From Legionella yabuuchiae (GTDB lineage Bacteria; Pseudomonadota; Gammaproteobacteria; Legionellales; Legionellaceae): a stretch of DNA of 64,000 nucleotides. Below are positions 47,121-55,392 of the stretch, in pieces. Where the stretch lies: the NCBI RefSeq assembly GCF_900640115.1, contig NZ_CAAAIW010000004.1, positions 1 to 64,000 of the forward strand. The letters are read 5' to 3'. The position numbers and the translations under genes are program-made. Position 1 is the stretch's first letter; each line of letters opens with the position of its first letter. The notes beneath the pieces were generated by a model that was not told the DNA's origin, searched no databases, and saw only the letters and a program-made list of their open reading frames with translations.

Positions 47121-48107
47121 TTAGGCAACAGAACTTACCCACTTTAACCCCAAATAAGGGCCGTGCAAACCAAAATTTGAATCATATAAGTCATCAAATT
47201 CATGTTGATAAACTTGAGCTTGGAAGTAATTAACCCACATATAGCCTAAATCAATGGAAAGGTCACCTTGAGCTACTGCAACGTTATATTGCAATCCAAG
47301 TTTTGCTTCCAGCTCAGGCACTAAGGCTGTCTTGCTGCCGGAGGCAAAAAATGGATCCGGATCATTCACATCATTTGATGAAAGAGAATTTGAAAAATCG
47401 CCTTGTCCAATTAGTAATGCTGCCGCGCCTTTAGCATAAACAGCAAAATTAGAGTTAAAGTCATAGATCAAATCGCTACCAATTCGAGGACCAAAGCCAT
47501 CATAGGTTGTTTCAAATTGTTGTATAGATTGTAGGACAACGTTTTGAATAGGATCAACAAATGAATCGCTGTTAACAGTGGTCGCTGTAAGGTTCATGCG
47601 GGCATACTGCACACCACCATGAAGTCTCACGTTTTTAAATGCACCTAAATCTACATGTTGACTAACTTCGAGATTTACTGCATCCCATCTAGGTGTTAAT
47701 GATATTGTAGTCACATCGCGACTGTTAAAGTTGCTCACTTCGGGCAAATTGCTTAGCGTACGTATCGTTGTTTTTTTATCTAAATGATACCAATTCAAAT
47801 TAATATCATTTCCTGTATTAAAGTGATAGGAGCCTTCTAACTTAAACCCCCAGGTCCAACCAGGCGCATTTTCAACAAAACGATCAGTAAACCCATCACC
47901 TACTGGAGCACGATTTGCACCTAACCAACTGGCATCATCACTATAGGTGGATCTTAAATACAACGCTTGGATACCTATATCCCAGGCCTTACGTTCACAT
48001 GGAACAGTAACATCGCCAGGTTTGCAAACTGGCCCCATTGTTCCCGCATAACTTACGCAACTACTCAAAATAAGTGTCGTCAAAAGTGTTTTTTTAAAAC
48101 TGAACAT
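47121..48107 (-). CDS. Legionella-type major outer-membrane beta-barrel protein
   Basis: The 328-aa product starts at ATG 48107, where GGAG lies six bases upstream; the ATG at 48119 overlaps that site. A signal peptide ends at SCVSYA. The mature start GTMGPVCKPGDVTVPCERKA followed by WDIGIQALYLR is the signature of the Legionella OMP family (PF05150), with the two Cys used for disulfide links. The C-terminus is barrel-like, ending in LKWVSSVA with alternating aromatics. It is probably an abundant porin-like surface protein. It has its own terminator, and a palindromic repeat lies upstream. Confidence 0.92.
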   Translation of the reverse strand: MFSFKKTLLTTLILSSCVSYAGTMGPVCKPGDVTVPCERKAWDIGIQALYLRSTYSDDASWLGANRAPVGDGFTDRFVENAPGWTWGFKLEGSYHFNTGNDINLNWYHLDKKTTIRTLSNLPEVSNFNSRDVTTISLTPRWDAVNLEVSQHVDLGAFKNVRLHGGVQYARMNLTATTVNSDSFVDPIQNVVLQSIQQFETTYDGFGPRIGSDLIYDFNSNFAVYAKGAAALLIGQGDFSNSLSSNDVNDPDPFFASGSKTALVPELEAKLGLQYNVAVAQGDLSIDLGYMWVNYFQAQVYQHEFDDLYDSNFGLHGPYLGLKWVSSVA

Positions 48108-48140
48108 TCCTGTCTCCATATTAAAAATTATCCCTCTTTA

Positions 48141-48194
48141 TGACAAAAAAAACCTGTCATGCCCGCGCAGGCGGGCAACCATTTCAAGTTTGGC
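48141..48194 (-). repeat. palindromic repeat, copy B (GCCCGC-core family)
   Basis: It is the inverted counterpart of the 3124 copy. GCCCGC (48161-48166) and GCGGGC (48171-48176) form the stem, with the same flanking ACCTGTCAT and AACCATTTC. It sits 34 bp upstream of the OMP ATG and could affect its promoter or leader. Confidence 0.7.
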
Positions 48195-48267
48195 ACTGAA
48201 GTAAATTAAGATAACTCGCTGACATACAATAAAAATCATATAATCTCGATCGTCAAAAGGAGGTTAT

Positions 48268-48632
48268 ATGGAGTGTATCAGCAAGTTGAAGGATAGTTTA
48301 AACATGTATTTTGGCTAGAACAAGGCGAGAATGGCGATAATGACATGTTTTGTAAATATATTACTTGCAATGCTTGCTACACGCACAGTTAATTTAAACC
48401 AATTGGCTTGTGTTGTATTTGGTGATGCGCTTCAATCTTCACGGTACCGTAGAATTTAACGATTTTTTCCAACGTTCCTCTGGATTACCAACAAATAGTC
48501 GGATTTATTTTTAAATTGTTTTTTGTGAGTGGTGGGCAATGGTATTTAACTATGGATCGAACCAATTGGCGTTGGGGAAAATCAGACATCAATATTTTAA
48601 TGCTCGGTATTGTTTTCAAATATTTTTGCTGA
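48268..48632 (+). pseudogene. decayed IS4-family transposase N-terminal region
   Basis: After a strong AAAAGGAGG the frame reads MECISKLKDSLNMYFG, a stop (TAG for an expected Trp), then NKARMAIMTCFVNILLAMLA and RTVNLNQLACVVFGDALQSS. RYRRI is followed by a second stop where Gln is expected before RFF. In another frame at 48552-48620 it continues LTMDRTNWRWGKSDINILML; MDRTNW holds the first catalytic Asp of IS4-type DDE transposases. Stops, a frameshift and loss of the rest show it is dead. Terminal repeats were not found. It lies between the OMP gene and the EAL fragment. Confidence 0.75.
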
Positions 48633-48767
48633 TAGCAGCGGATTATCTTATGGAAAAATAGCCAGTGATCCGGCAGGAAATAAGTTTTTAGCAACCAACC
48701 AGGATGAAAAAAAGTCATTGTTGTTATTTATCTTGTTCTCTATGGTTTCTTTCGATAAGTGCTCTAA

Positions 48768-49432
48768 TCACTGGTATTTTGTTAGCAATTTCAGCAAATC
48801 ATCACGATCCATTGGTTGATAAAATAAAAAACCCTGCCCTGCATCACACCCTAAATTTATTAACGTTTTTAGCTGTGCTTTGGTTTCTACTCCTTCGCTT
48901 ATCACGCTTAGTCCTAAATTTTTGGTTAAAGATATAATACACTGTACAACAGCATGAGCCGACTTAGATTTTACAAGATCATCGATAAATAGTTTATCAA
49001 TCTTCAACGTAGTAACAGGTAAGACTTTAAGATAAGCAAAAGAGCAATAGCCTGTGCCAAAATCATCAATCAAGGTACTCACGCCCTTATCTTTTAATAT
49101 TTCCAGCCTATCAATGGCTTTTAGCGGATCAGTTAAAATGCAACTTTCTGTAATTTCGATAGCCAGCCGAACAGAAGAACCGTTCCATTGAGATAAAGCA
49201 TGTTCAATGGAAGGAATAAAATAATCAGTTAAAAAAACTTTTGGTGAGACGTTTAGGCTAATATAAATATTTTTCATCCGTAATTTTTTGTCATTAGCCA
49301 AAAGGGTTGCGGCGTTTAGCGTCCACTCATGAAATTTTTGCGTATAAATAGCATTATCAATAATGGGGATAAATTTTGCCGGTGGTATAAAACCACTTCC
49401 ATTTTTCCACCGCATTAACGCTTCAACCCCTA
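48768..49432 (-). pseudogene. EAL (c-di-GMP phosphodiesterase) gene, 3' part, cut by IS3
   Basis: From the IS edge the frame reads GVEALMRWKNGSGFIPPAKF (the EAL motif itself), then LNVSPKVF, AIEITESCI, STLIDDFGTGYCSFAYLK, LKIDKLFIDDL, SVISEGVETKAQ and GQGFLFYQPM. These carry the Glu, Asn, Glu-Thr-Glu, Asp-Asp, Lys and Glu residues of active phosphodiesterases. Everything upstream of the EAL motif is lost to the IS insertion at 49433. A short continuation lies beyond the IS at 50634-50676. Translation from ATG 49415 could make a 215-aa piece lacking the first catalytic Glu, so it should be inactive. The original probably had an N-terminal sensor or GGDEF domain. Confidence 0.82.
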
Positions 49433-49505
49433 TGGTAATCCCCCCTAAAAACCACTGCTGTTAAAAGTAGAATTTTCTCGTAATGTATGAGCAAGGAGGT
49501 TCTGC

Positions 49506-49772
49506 ATGAAAAAGTCAAGATACACAGATAGTCAGATCATTAATATTCTCAAGAAAGCAGAAGCTGGAGCGCCAGTAGCAGAGTTATGTCGAGAACACGG
49601 AATGAGCAGCGCTACATTTTATAAGTGGCGCTCGAGGTTCGGTGGCATGGACGTATCAATGATGTCCCGTCTTAAAGAGCTTGGAGAAGAAAACCGGCGA
49701 CTGAAGAAAATGTATGCCGAAGAACGCCTCAAATATGAGATAGTTCAGGAAGCACTACAAAAAAAGTGGTAA
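49506..49772 (+). CDS. IS3-family transposase OrfA
   Basis: The 88-aa protein has a helix-turn-helix ([40 protein letters not shown]) and a leucine-zipper-like C-terminus ([20 protein letters not shown]). It binds the IS ends. The last codons contain A AAA AAG at 49760-49766, a classic -1 slippery heptamer, allowing fusion with OrfB. Confidence 0.95.
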   Translation: MKKSRYTDSQIINILKKAEAGAPVAELCREHGMSSATFYKWRSRFGGMDVSMMSRLKELGEENRRLKKMYAEERLKYEIVQEALQKKW

Positions 49773-50593
49773 AGACATCTCGCCTCAAAGAAGTGGCAAA
49801 GGATGCCGTGAACAACAAAGGTGTTAGTATACGCTTGGCTTGCCAGGCAGTGGGTGTAAGTGAGTCATGCTACCGTTATCAGGCAAAATTTGGTGATGAA
49901 AATATGGAAATAGCCGACTGGCTTATTCGCCTAACTCATAATCAAAAAAACTGGGGCTTTGGTATATGCTTTGACTATTTACGTAATGTTAAGGGGTTTC
50001 CTTGGAATCACAAGCGGGTATACCGAATTTATCGTGAGCTGGAGCTCAATTTGCGTATTAAACCCAAAAATCGGTTAATCAGGGAAAAACTAGATGCACT
50101 TGCAGAGCCCGCCTCTATCAATCAGTGTTGGTCAATGGATTTCATGCATGATCAGTTACAAAATGGACGGAGCTTTAGGCTGCTAAATATTTTTGATGAC
50201 TTTAGTCGTGAAGGATTGGGTATAGAGGTAGACTTTTCCCTTCCAGCCAACCGGGTTGTTCGAACCTTAGACCGAATCATTGAGTGGCGTGGTAAGCCTG
50301 CTGCAATTCGCGTAGATAACGGCCCTGAGCTAATTAGCAAGGAGCTTGGTAATTGGGCAGAGAAGCATGGGATAAAGCTTCTGTTTATACAACCAGGTAA
50401 CCCTCAGCAAAACGCTTATATTGAGCGGTATGACCGTACCGTGAGGTATGACTGGCTAGTGCAAAACTTGTTTGATACTATCGAAGACGTTCAAGAACAA
50501 GCAACCCAATGGCTTTGGTTTTATAACAACGAAAGACCTAACTCAGCAATAGGAGGAATTCCACCCAAAAGAAAATTGGCTCTAGTGGCCTAG
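49766..50593 (+). CDS. IS3-family transposase OrfB (DDE integrase core)
   Basis: The 275-aa frame lies in -1 relative to orfA. Catalytic residues are Asp in [11 protein letters not shown], Asp in [12 protein letters not shown] and Glu in [19 protein letters not shown], 35 residues after the second Asp. An N-terminal HTH_21-like region includes YRYQAKFG and [13 protein letters not shown]. The active protein is probably the OrfAB frameshift fusion; OrfB alone from GTG 49766 is less likely. The catalytic triad and both frames appear intact. Confidence 0.95.
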   Translation: MVKTSRLKEVAKDAVNNKGVSIRLACQAVGVSESCYRYQAKFGDENMEIADWLIRLTHNQKNWGFGICFDYLRNVKGFPWNHKRVYRIYRELELNLRIKPKNRLIREKLDALAEPASINQCWSMDFMHDQLQNGRSFRLLNIFDDFSREGLGIEVDFSLPANRVVRTLDRIIEWRGKPAAIRVDNGPELISKELGNWAEKHGIKLLFIQPGNPQQNAYIERYDRTVRYDWLVQNLFDTIEDVQEQATQWLWFYNNERPNSAIGGIPPKRKLALVA

Positions 50594-50633
50594 GTTTCTA
50601 CTTTTGACGCCAGTTAAAAATGGGGGGATTACC

Positions 50634-50676
50634 CTAACATCTTTTCTAGGTTTAAGTAGGTAAAGATCCGGTGATG
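50634..50676 (-). pseudogene. EAL gene fragment beyond the IS
   Basis: Removing the IS and one CTA joins this piece in frame with 48768-49432: the codons read RIFTYLNLEKML then GVEALMRW. 'KMLGVEALMRW' is the standard entry to an EAL domain. The piece ends upstream at a stop (50677-50679), so most of the N-terminal part of the gene was already gone before, or has decayed since. Confidence 0.6.
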
Positions 50677-50710
50677 TTATAAATTAGAAATGTAAAGGAT
50701 GAGTGTTAAT

Positions 50711-51700
50711 ATGGCTTTGCGGTTAATTGAAATGGTTGTCAAGGACCAGGATGCTGAAGATATACATAATCTTATCAAAAAAGAAAAAATTCTTGAGCAT
50801 CGATCTCTTCAGCTCTCAAATGGTGAGGTACTCGTTCGGATATTGTTAGACGCGGTTCAGAATGAAGAGGTGCTGGATTTATTGGAGAAAAAATACTCTG
50901 AAACTGCTGGAAATCGAATAGTAATTCTACCAGTAGAAGCAACATTGCCACGCAATTCAGATGAGGCGGCCAATACAACTGAACAAAAATCCCCAAGGAG
51001 AATTAGTCGCGAAGAATTATACGAAGATATTAAAAATTTAGCACGCTGTTCGTTAGTTTATTTAGCATTGATTGTGTTATCGACTATTGTCGCTGCGGTC
51101 GGCTTACATGATAACAGCGGCGCTATCATAATTGGTGCCATGGTGATAGCGCCAATGCTCGGCCCAAGTATCGCATTGGCACTAGGTACAACTTTAGGGG
51201 ACTTGACACTCTTAAAGCGAGCAATCTTGACTGGATTAGCAGGGATAACGACTGTGATAATTTTGTCGACGATCATTGGCTCTATAGTAGAAGTCAATCC
51301 ATCATTACCTGAAATGGCATCACGTACGCATGTGGGTTTAGGCCACATTGCTGTAGCGCTGGCAGCTGGCAGTGCCGGTGCGCTATCATTCACCACCGGG
51401 GTTTCGGCCTCGTTAATCGGAGTAATGGTATCCGTGGCGCTTTTACCTCCTTTAGTGGCATGCGGATTACTGTTCGGCGCGGGATATGACGTTTTGGGTT
51501 TGGGTGCATTATTTCTATTTTTGATGAATTTGGTTTGTGTTAATCTTGCTGGGGTAGCCATGTTTCTTGCGCAAGGGATCCGCCCATTAAGTTGGTGGGA
51601 TAAAGATAGGGCTACGAAAGCTACTCTCATTGCTATCGGTCTTTGGTTAGTAACATTAGCATCACTGATTACATTAATTTTACTGTTAAATAATAGTTGA
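50711..51700 (+). CDS. DUF389 family membrane protein
   Basis: The 329-aa product starts at ATG 50711 (MALRLIEMVV); the ATG at 50699 touches the AAGGA site and is less likely. An N-terminal soluble domain of ~115 residues is followed by six membrane helices. The DUF389 hallmark GAIIIGAMVIAPMLGPSIAL and the later TGVSASLIGVMVSVALLPPL are clear. The function of the family is not established. Its upstream region was shaped by the IS3 insertion, which ends 65 bp before the ATG. Confidence 0.88.
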   Translation: MALRLIEMVVKDQDAEDIHNLIKKEKILEHRSLQLSNGEVLVRILLDAVQNEEVLDLLEKKYSETAGNRIVILPVEATLPRNSDEAANTTEQKSPRRISREELYEDIKNLARCSLVYLALIVLSTIVAAVGLHDNSGAIIIGAMVIAPMLGPSIALALGTTLGDLTLLKRAILTGLAGITTVIILSTIIGSIVEVNPSLPEMASRTHVGLGHIAVALAAGSAGALSFTTGVSASLIGVMVSVALLPPLVACGLLFGAGYDVLGLGALFLFLMNLVCVNLAGVAMFLAQGIRPLSWWDKDRATKATLIAIGLWLVTLASLITLILLLNNS

Positions 51701-51759
51701 AAACGACCACGAACATTGTATATCTAATAATTAATATTATTTGACGCATTTGATTTAAA

Positions 51760-51864
51760 TTAATTAAGGATTAATAAGATCATTAGGGTTAGACTCCATA
51801 GTCCCAAGCCAATTATAAATCCAAGTAAACATTGAACAGTTTTTGTTAGCGGAGTGGTTTTCAT
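51760..51864 (-). CDS. tiny single-helix membrane protein (34 aa)
   Basis: ATG at 51864, TAA at 51760-51762. After nine polar residues (MKTTPLTKT) comes one hydrophobic helix, LLGFIIGLGLWSLTLMILLI. AGAGA lies just before the ATG. It starts five bases after the stop of the 49-aa ORF, as in a two-gene unit. It has no recognised family. Size and form recall small membrane proteins such as YbgT/CydX, but no motif supports that identity. Confidence 0.4.
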   Translation of the reverse strand: MKTTPLTKTVQCLLGFIIGLGLWSLTLMILLILN

Positions 51865-51868
51865 TTCT

Positions 51869-52018
51869 CTAATTCCGAATGGTTGTGCCTGGTATTACAA
51901 TTGAGTCATAATCATGGACGTTCTTTCCGTGAGTATATACGCCATAAGCAAAACAAAAAAAACCAAATAAAAATCCTGAAATAACCCCAAAATAAAACCA
52001 TGGTCTATTGCTTTTCAT
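51869..52018 (-). CDS. small single-helix membrane protein (49 aa)
   Basis: ATG at 52018, TAG at 51869-51871. A basic start (MKSNRPW) leads into a Phe-rich helix FYFGVISGFLFGFFCFAYGV and a polar tail THGKNVHDYDSIVIPG. GGAG lies ten bases upstream. Positive charge before the helix suggests the N-terminus in the cytoplasm and the tail in the periplasm. It is the first of two tandem short ORFs in a 577-bp gap otherwise without genes. Unknown function; expression is unproved. Confidence 0.42.
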   Translation of the reverse strand: MKSNRPWFYFGVISGFLFGFFCFAYGVYTHGKNVHDYDSIVIPGTTIRN

Positions 52019-52292
52019 TAGTCATTATCTCCAAAGATTATGAGCCTGATGAGGTGATTTGTCACTCATCATCAAAATGGATTATTTTAACCCCTGAGGG
52101 GCCTGGTAAAAGGGCCATGTTTGATTATAAAACAGAAAATTACCAAAAGAGTAGCTATAATCACCTTGTTTTGATTTAATGCAGGCATTGATTAAGACTT
52201 TGACCGCAGCCTCTAAGAATTCTGAAACTCGTTTTAATGAATCAGAGTGTTCTATAATTTGAATATAAGTTAGTTATTTGTGGAATTATCTA

Positions 52293-52814
52293 ATGCAGGA
52301 TAAATTAATGGCCGGATTCACGTTAGTTGAGTTTATGACGGTTTTGGCCATTGCAGCAATTTTTACAACTCTGGTCGTTCCTGGGTATAAAGCGGTGATT
52401 CAAAATAATAAGGTTGTCAGTGTCGCTAATAAATTATCGGCGAGCTTACAGACCGCCCGAATGGAGGCGATCAAAAGAGGCGTCTCTGTTGCGGTATGCC
52501 CAACCGCGAATGCTGCCTATAGTGCTTGTGGTACGAGTTCACAATGGTCAAACGGATGGATCGTCTTTTTAGACTCCGACAAAGATAATACGATAGATTC
52601 CAGTAATGATTTAATCAAAATTTCACAAGAATTTTCAGATGATGCGCAAGTGACGTCTTCCAGTAGTGTTGTCAGCTATGACAGTAGCGGGTTTGTGACT
52701 TCAGGCGCTACCACATTTTCTCTCACGACTTCGGGCTGCACTGGGAATAATGCCCGAACCGTTAGCGTTTCTTCTAGTGGACGCGTGAGTATTGCAGTTG
52801 CAGCGTGTAATTAA
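52293..52814 (+). CDS. FimT/GspH-type minor pilin
   Basis: The 173-aa product from ATG 52293 has a short leader ending KLMAG before FTLVEFMTVLAIAAIF, with Glu5 of type IV pilins. A GspH-type domain follows: ASLQTARMEAIKRGVSVAVC and WSNGWIVFLDSDKD. It ends with a Cys pair (TSGCTG and AVAACN) typical of pilin disulfide loops. It may help start type IV pili or bind DNA, as FimT does in Legionella. It is not near pilV/W/X genes. The upstream frame start at 52278 uses TTG and is less likely. Confidence 0.88.
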   Translation: MQDKLMAGFTLVEFMTVLAIAAIFTTLVVPGYKAVIQNNKVVSVANKLSASLQTARMEAIKRGVSVAVCPTANAAYSACGTSSQWSNGWIVFLDSDKDNTIDSSNDLIKISQEFSDDAQVTSSSSVVSYDSSGFVTSGATTFSLTTSGCTGNNARTVSVSSSGRVSIAVAACN

Positions 52815-52832
52815 GAATCTTCAGGTGGAATA

Positions 52833-53007
52833 CACGGCTGTTCCACCATAAATTTATGTGCACTTATAAGCATAGTTGACTCTTTCTAACTCAAAAACTC
52901 GTCGTTGCGAGCCATGGTGAAGCAATCCAGGTCGATGTTTTTAATGCACATCGGCCTGGATTGCTTCACTTCGTTCGCAAAGACATCATTTTGATGGGAC
53001 AGCCCTG
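52833..53007 (+). mobile_element. MITE copy 2 (175 bp) with 10-bp target duplication
   Basis: It begins CACGGCTGTTCCACCA and ends TGATGGGACAGCCCTG. The direct flanks are AGGTGGAATA (52823-52832) and AGGTGGAATG (53008-53017), nine of ten matching. It differs from copy 3 at about seven positions, including one extra A in an A-run. It lies between the fimT-like gene and ubiC; 53018-53082 holds no other feature. Confidence 0.88.
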
Positions 53008-53082
53008 AGGTGGAATGGGTATAGTAGAAAAAATAGCTCAGGAAAGGTAAGATATTGCCATAATTTCGCTAGATATTTATTT

Positions 53083-53622
53083 ATGCCATTAAATCCAGAC
53101 TCACTGCTTACGGTGAACAGTGAACCTCCAATTGGGTTATCCCCTTGGATTAATAGTACTCAATCCTTAACTCAACAGCTTAAAGCTCAAACGGGTGATG
53201 CTCGTTTGCAAGTATTGCGACAAGCGTGGTCACATCCGAATTGGTGGGATAAACATACCTTGCATATCACAGAGGATAGCGTATTGCATCGTGAAATCTT
53301 AATGCACGCCCACCTTTACACATGCTGGTATGCCCGAACCGTCATCCCTCATCAAAGTTATAACAACAACACGCAATTTTTCAACCGATTAGAACACGAA
53401 CCTCTCACCACTTTAATTTTTAATAATTCATCGGTTAAGCGAAGTTCCTTTATCCGTTATCCTGTTACACCGGATACTTCAGAATATCATTGGCTTAATA
53501 ACGAGATGCATCACAATCATACTCTTTTATGGGCGCGTTTAGCAGAATATACAGTGAACGAGAAAGATGCCTTTTATTTGCTTGAGGTATTACTACCAGA
53601 TCTTTTAGAGGCTGTAGCATGA
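53083..53622 (+). CDS. ubiC: chorismate-pyruvate lyase
   Basis: The 179-aa protein has the UbiC landmarks CWYARTVIPHQSY with the substrate Arg, and LWARLAEYTVNEKDAFYLLEVLLPDLL, where the Arg and final Glu line the site. It releases pyruvate from chorismate to give 4-hydroxybenzoate, the first ubiquinone precursor. The stop overlaps ubiA by ATGA, the standard ubiCA pair. Confidence 0.93.
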   Translation: MPLNPDSLLTVNSEPPIGLSPWINSTQSLTQQLKAQTGDARLQVLRQAWSHPNWWDKHTLHITEDSVLHREILMHAHLYTCWYARTVIPHQSYNNNTQFFNRLEHEPLTTLIFNNSSVKRSSFIRYPVTPDTSEYHWLNNEMHHNHTLLWARLAEYTVNEKDAFYLLEVLLPDLLEAVA

Positions 53623-54461
53623 AACTCGGCGCTTACTTAAGATTAATGCGCTTTGATAAACCTGTTGGAACGATGCTTTTGTGGCTACCGACGGCCTGGG
53701 CATTATGGCTGGCTAATGATGGAAAACCAGCACCATTTCTTTTATTTGTGTTTCTTTTTGGGACAATTATCATGCGTGCCGCAGGTTGCGTCGTCAATGA
53801 TATTGCGGATCGAAACATCGATAAATTCGTCAAGCGCACCAAGCATCGTCCTTTAACTAGCGGTGAGATTACACTGAAAGAAGCAATATTAATTCTGATT
53901 GCATTACTTTGCATGGCACTTTACATTCTTTTGCAGTTGCCTCATCGCTGTGTTTTCTATGCCTTGATTGCTTTAAGCGTGACTATCGTATATCCCTTTT
54001 GTAAGCGAATGTTTCAAGCGCCTCAGCTCATTTTAGGCGTTGCATTTTCGATGGCGATCCCAATGGTGTATTGTGCATCTGGGGCAGAAATGAGTTCACA
54101 AATGCTACTATTAATGGCGCTAAACACTCTGTGGATCATTTCCTACGATACGATGTATGCCATGGTAGATAGACGCGATGACTTACAAATTGGCATACGT
54201 TCAACGGCCATTTTATTTGCAGATTACGATCGGCTTATTATTTTTCTCACACAGTCGTTTTTTCATAGTTTGTGGTTATGTATTGCAATCACTGCAACTG
54301 TTTCAGCGCCGTTTTATATCGCTTGGCTCCTTGGAGTCGGTGTGTTGGGGTATCTTCAATATTTAGTGAATACACGTGATGAAACGTTATGTTTTCGAGC
54401 GTTTTTAATGAATGTTTGGTATGGCTTGATCATGTGGCTTGGTTTGATTATTGCTTATTAG
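53619..54461 (+). CDS. ubiA: 4-hydroxybenzoate polyprenyltransferase
   Basis: The 280-aa protein has eight or so membrane helices and two Asp-rich prenyl-diphosphate sites: CVVNDIADRNIDKFVKRT in the first loop and DTMYAMVDRRDDLQIG in the second. It attaches the polyprenyl tail to 4-hydroxybenzoate in the inner membrane for ubiquinone synthesis. Quinone made here serves GlpD, the bd oxidase and others in this window. It is coupled to ubiC. Confidence 0.96.
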   Translation: MKLGAYLRLMRFDKPVGTMLLWLPTAWALWLANDGKPAPFLLFVFLFGTIIMRAAGCVVNDIADRNIDKFVKRTKHRPLTSGEITLKEAILILIALLCMALYILLQLPHRCVFYALIALSVTIVYPFCKRMFQAPQLILGVAFSMAIPMVYCASGAEMSSQMLLLMALNTLWIISYDTMYAMVDRRDDLQIGIRSTAILFADYDRLIIFLTQSFFHSLWLCIAITATVSAPFYIAWLLGVGVLGYLQYLVNTRDETLCFRAFLMNVWYGLIMWLGLIIAY

Positions 54462-54489
54462 TCTTCATTACAAGGCAGGAGTGTTAAGA

Positions 54490-55392
54490 ATGTTTAAATA
54501 TCATAAGGATTTGATTTGCTACAACCAGACCGAAATTGCCCATGATCAAGATAATTTATTTTTTTTAGATAAGCACAGCACGAATGAAGGCACTTGGGGA
54601 TTATTTCAAATCACTGGCGGGGAAATAGAATTTGTTTTTGTTGATGGCGAAGGAAAAGATTTATCTCGCCATTACTTAAATCCCATTCAGGCTCCTGTAT
54701 TTATTCCACCAGCAGCATGGCATAGGATTGAACCCATCAGTGAAACATTTTATGGTAATCTTGAATTTTATTGTAAACCACATCGATATTTTAGCAAAAA
54801 ACACCGTCTAAATGAGGTTCATAGTGACTTGCTGTTTGTTTATCGGAACTACATCCAAGATCAAGGCGCATTAGACATTCTGGATGTTGGTTGCGGAGTT
54901 GGACGCAACGCTTTATTTCTTGCCCTTGAAGGGCATACGATTCATGGGGTAGATATTAATGAATCTTCATTGCGTCAATTGATGCATATCGCTCACGTGG
55001 AAAAGCTAGGTAATTTGACCACATCGCTCCATGATCTTAACCAACCCATGATGCTAAATGAGTCCGTCTACGACTGGATCATCTCTACAGTGACTTTGCA
55101 ATTTCTTCAAGCCGCAAAAGTCCCTTCATTACTTTTTGAACTACAGCAAGCGACACGTCCGCAAGGGATACATTTTTTAGTGTTCCCAATCCAATCAGAA
55201 GATTATATTTTACCTTCCTCATTTACCTACTTGGCAGAAAGCGAGGAGCTACTTCATTTTTATCAAGATCAAGGATGGGCTATTTTAGAATACAAAGAAA
55301 CGGTGGGTCGCTTGCACCGTCTTGATGAGTTTGGGCGGCCAATACAAGGTGTTTTCGGGCATTTGTTAGCTCAAAAGCCACTAATTACTTAG
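54490..55392 (+). CDS. TehB-type SAM methyltransferase with N-terminal DUF1971 domain
   Basis: The 300-aa product starts at ATG 54490 with AGGAG eight bases upstream. Residues ~1-100 form a cupin-like DUF1971 domain (FFLDKHSTNEGTWGLFQIT, PVFIPPAAWHRIEPIS). Residues ~125-290 are a methyltransferase with motif I LDILDVGCGVGRNALFLA and the TehB-like DYILPSSFTYL. Such proteins are linked to tellurite resistance in E. coli and Haemophilus; the physiological substrate is unclear. Its 3' end overlaps the end of the convergent cpxR-like gene by 12 bp. Confidence 0.88.
   Translation: MFKYHKDLICYNQTEIAHDQDNLFFLDKHSTNEGTWGLFQITGGEIEFVFVDGEGKDLSRHYLNPIQAPVFIPPAAWHRIEPISETFYGNLEFYCKPHRYFSKKHRLNEVHSDLLFVYRNYIQDQGALDILDVGCGVGRNALFLALEGHTIHGVDINESSLRQLMHIAHVEKLGNLTTSLHDLNQPMMLNESVYDWIISTVTLQFLQAAKVPSLLFELQQATRPQGIHFLVFPIQSEDYILPSSFTYLAESEELLHFYQDQGWAILEYKETVGRLHRLDEFGRPIQGVFGHLLAQKPLIT

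Larger units (their letters stand above)
49433..50633 (+). mobile_element. IS3-family insertion sequence, complete (1201 bp)
   Basis: The ends carry inverted repeats: GGTAATCCCCCC at 49434-49445 and GGGGGGATTACC at 50622-50633, with a further match AAAAGTAGAA about 30 bp inside. It is flanked by CTA at 49430-49432 and 50634-50636, consistent with a 3-bp target duplication. It contains orfA and orfB with a slippery site between. It looks intact and potentially active. Confidence 0.88.

Noticed and set aside
48704-48937. 77-aa hydrophobic plus-strand frame before the EAL fragment
   Set aside because: It overlaps the clearly coding EAL strand on the opposite side; hydrophobic runs come from the antisense of EAL helices.
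51058-51630. 190-aa antisense frame in the DUF389 gene
   Set aside because: Composition mirrors the hydrophobic sense protein; no independent evidence of coding.
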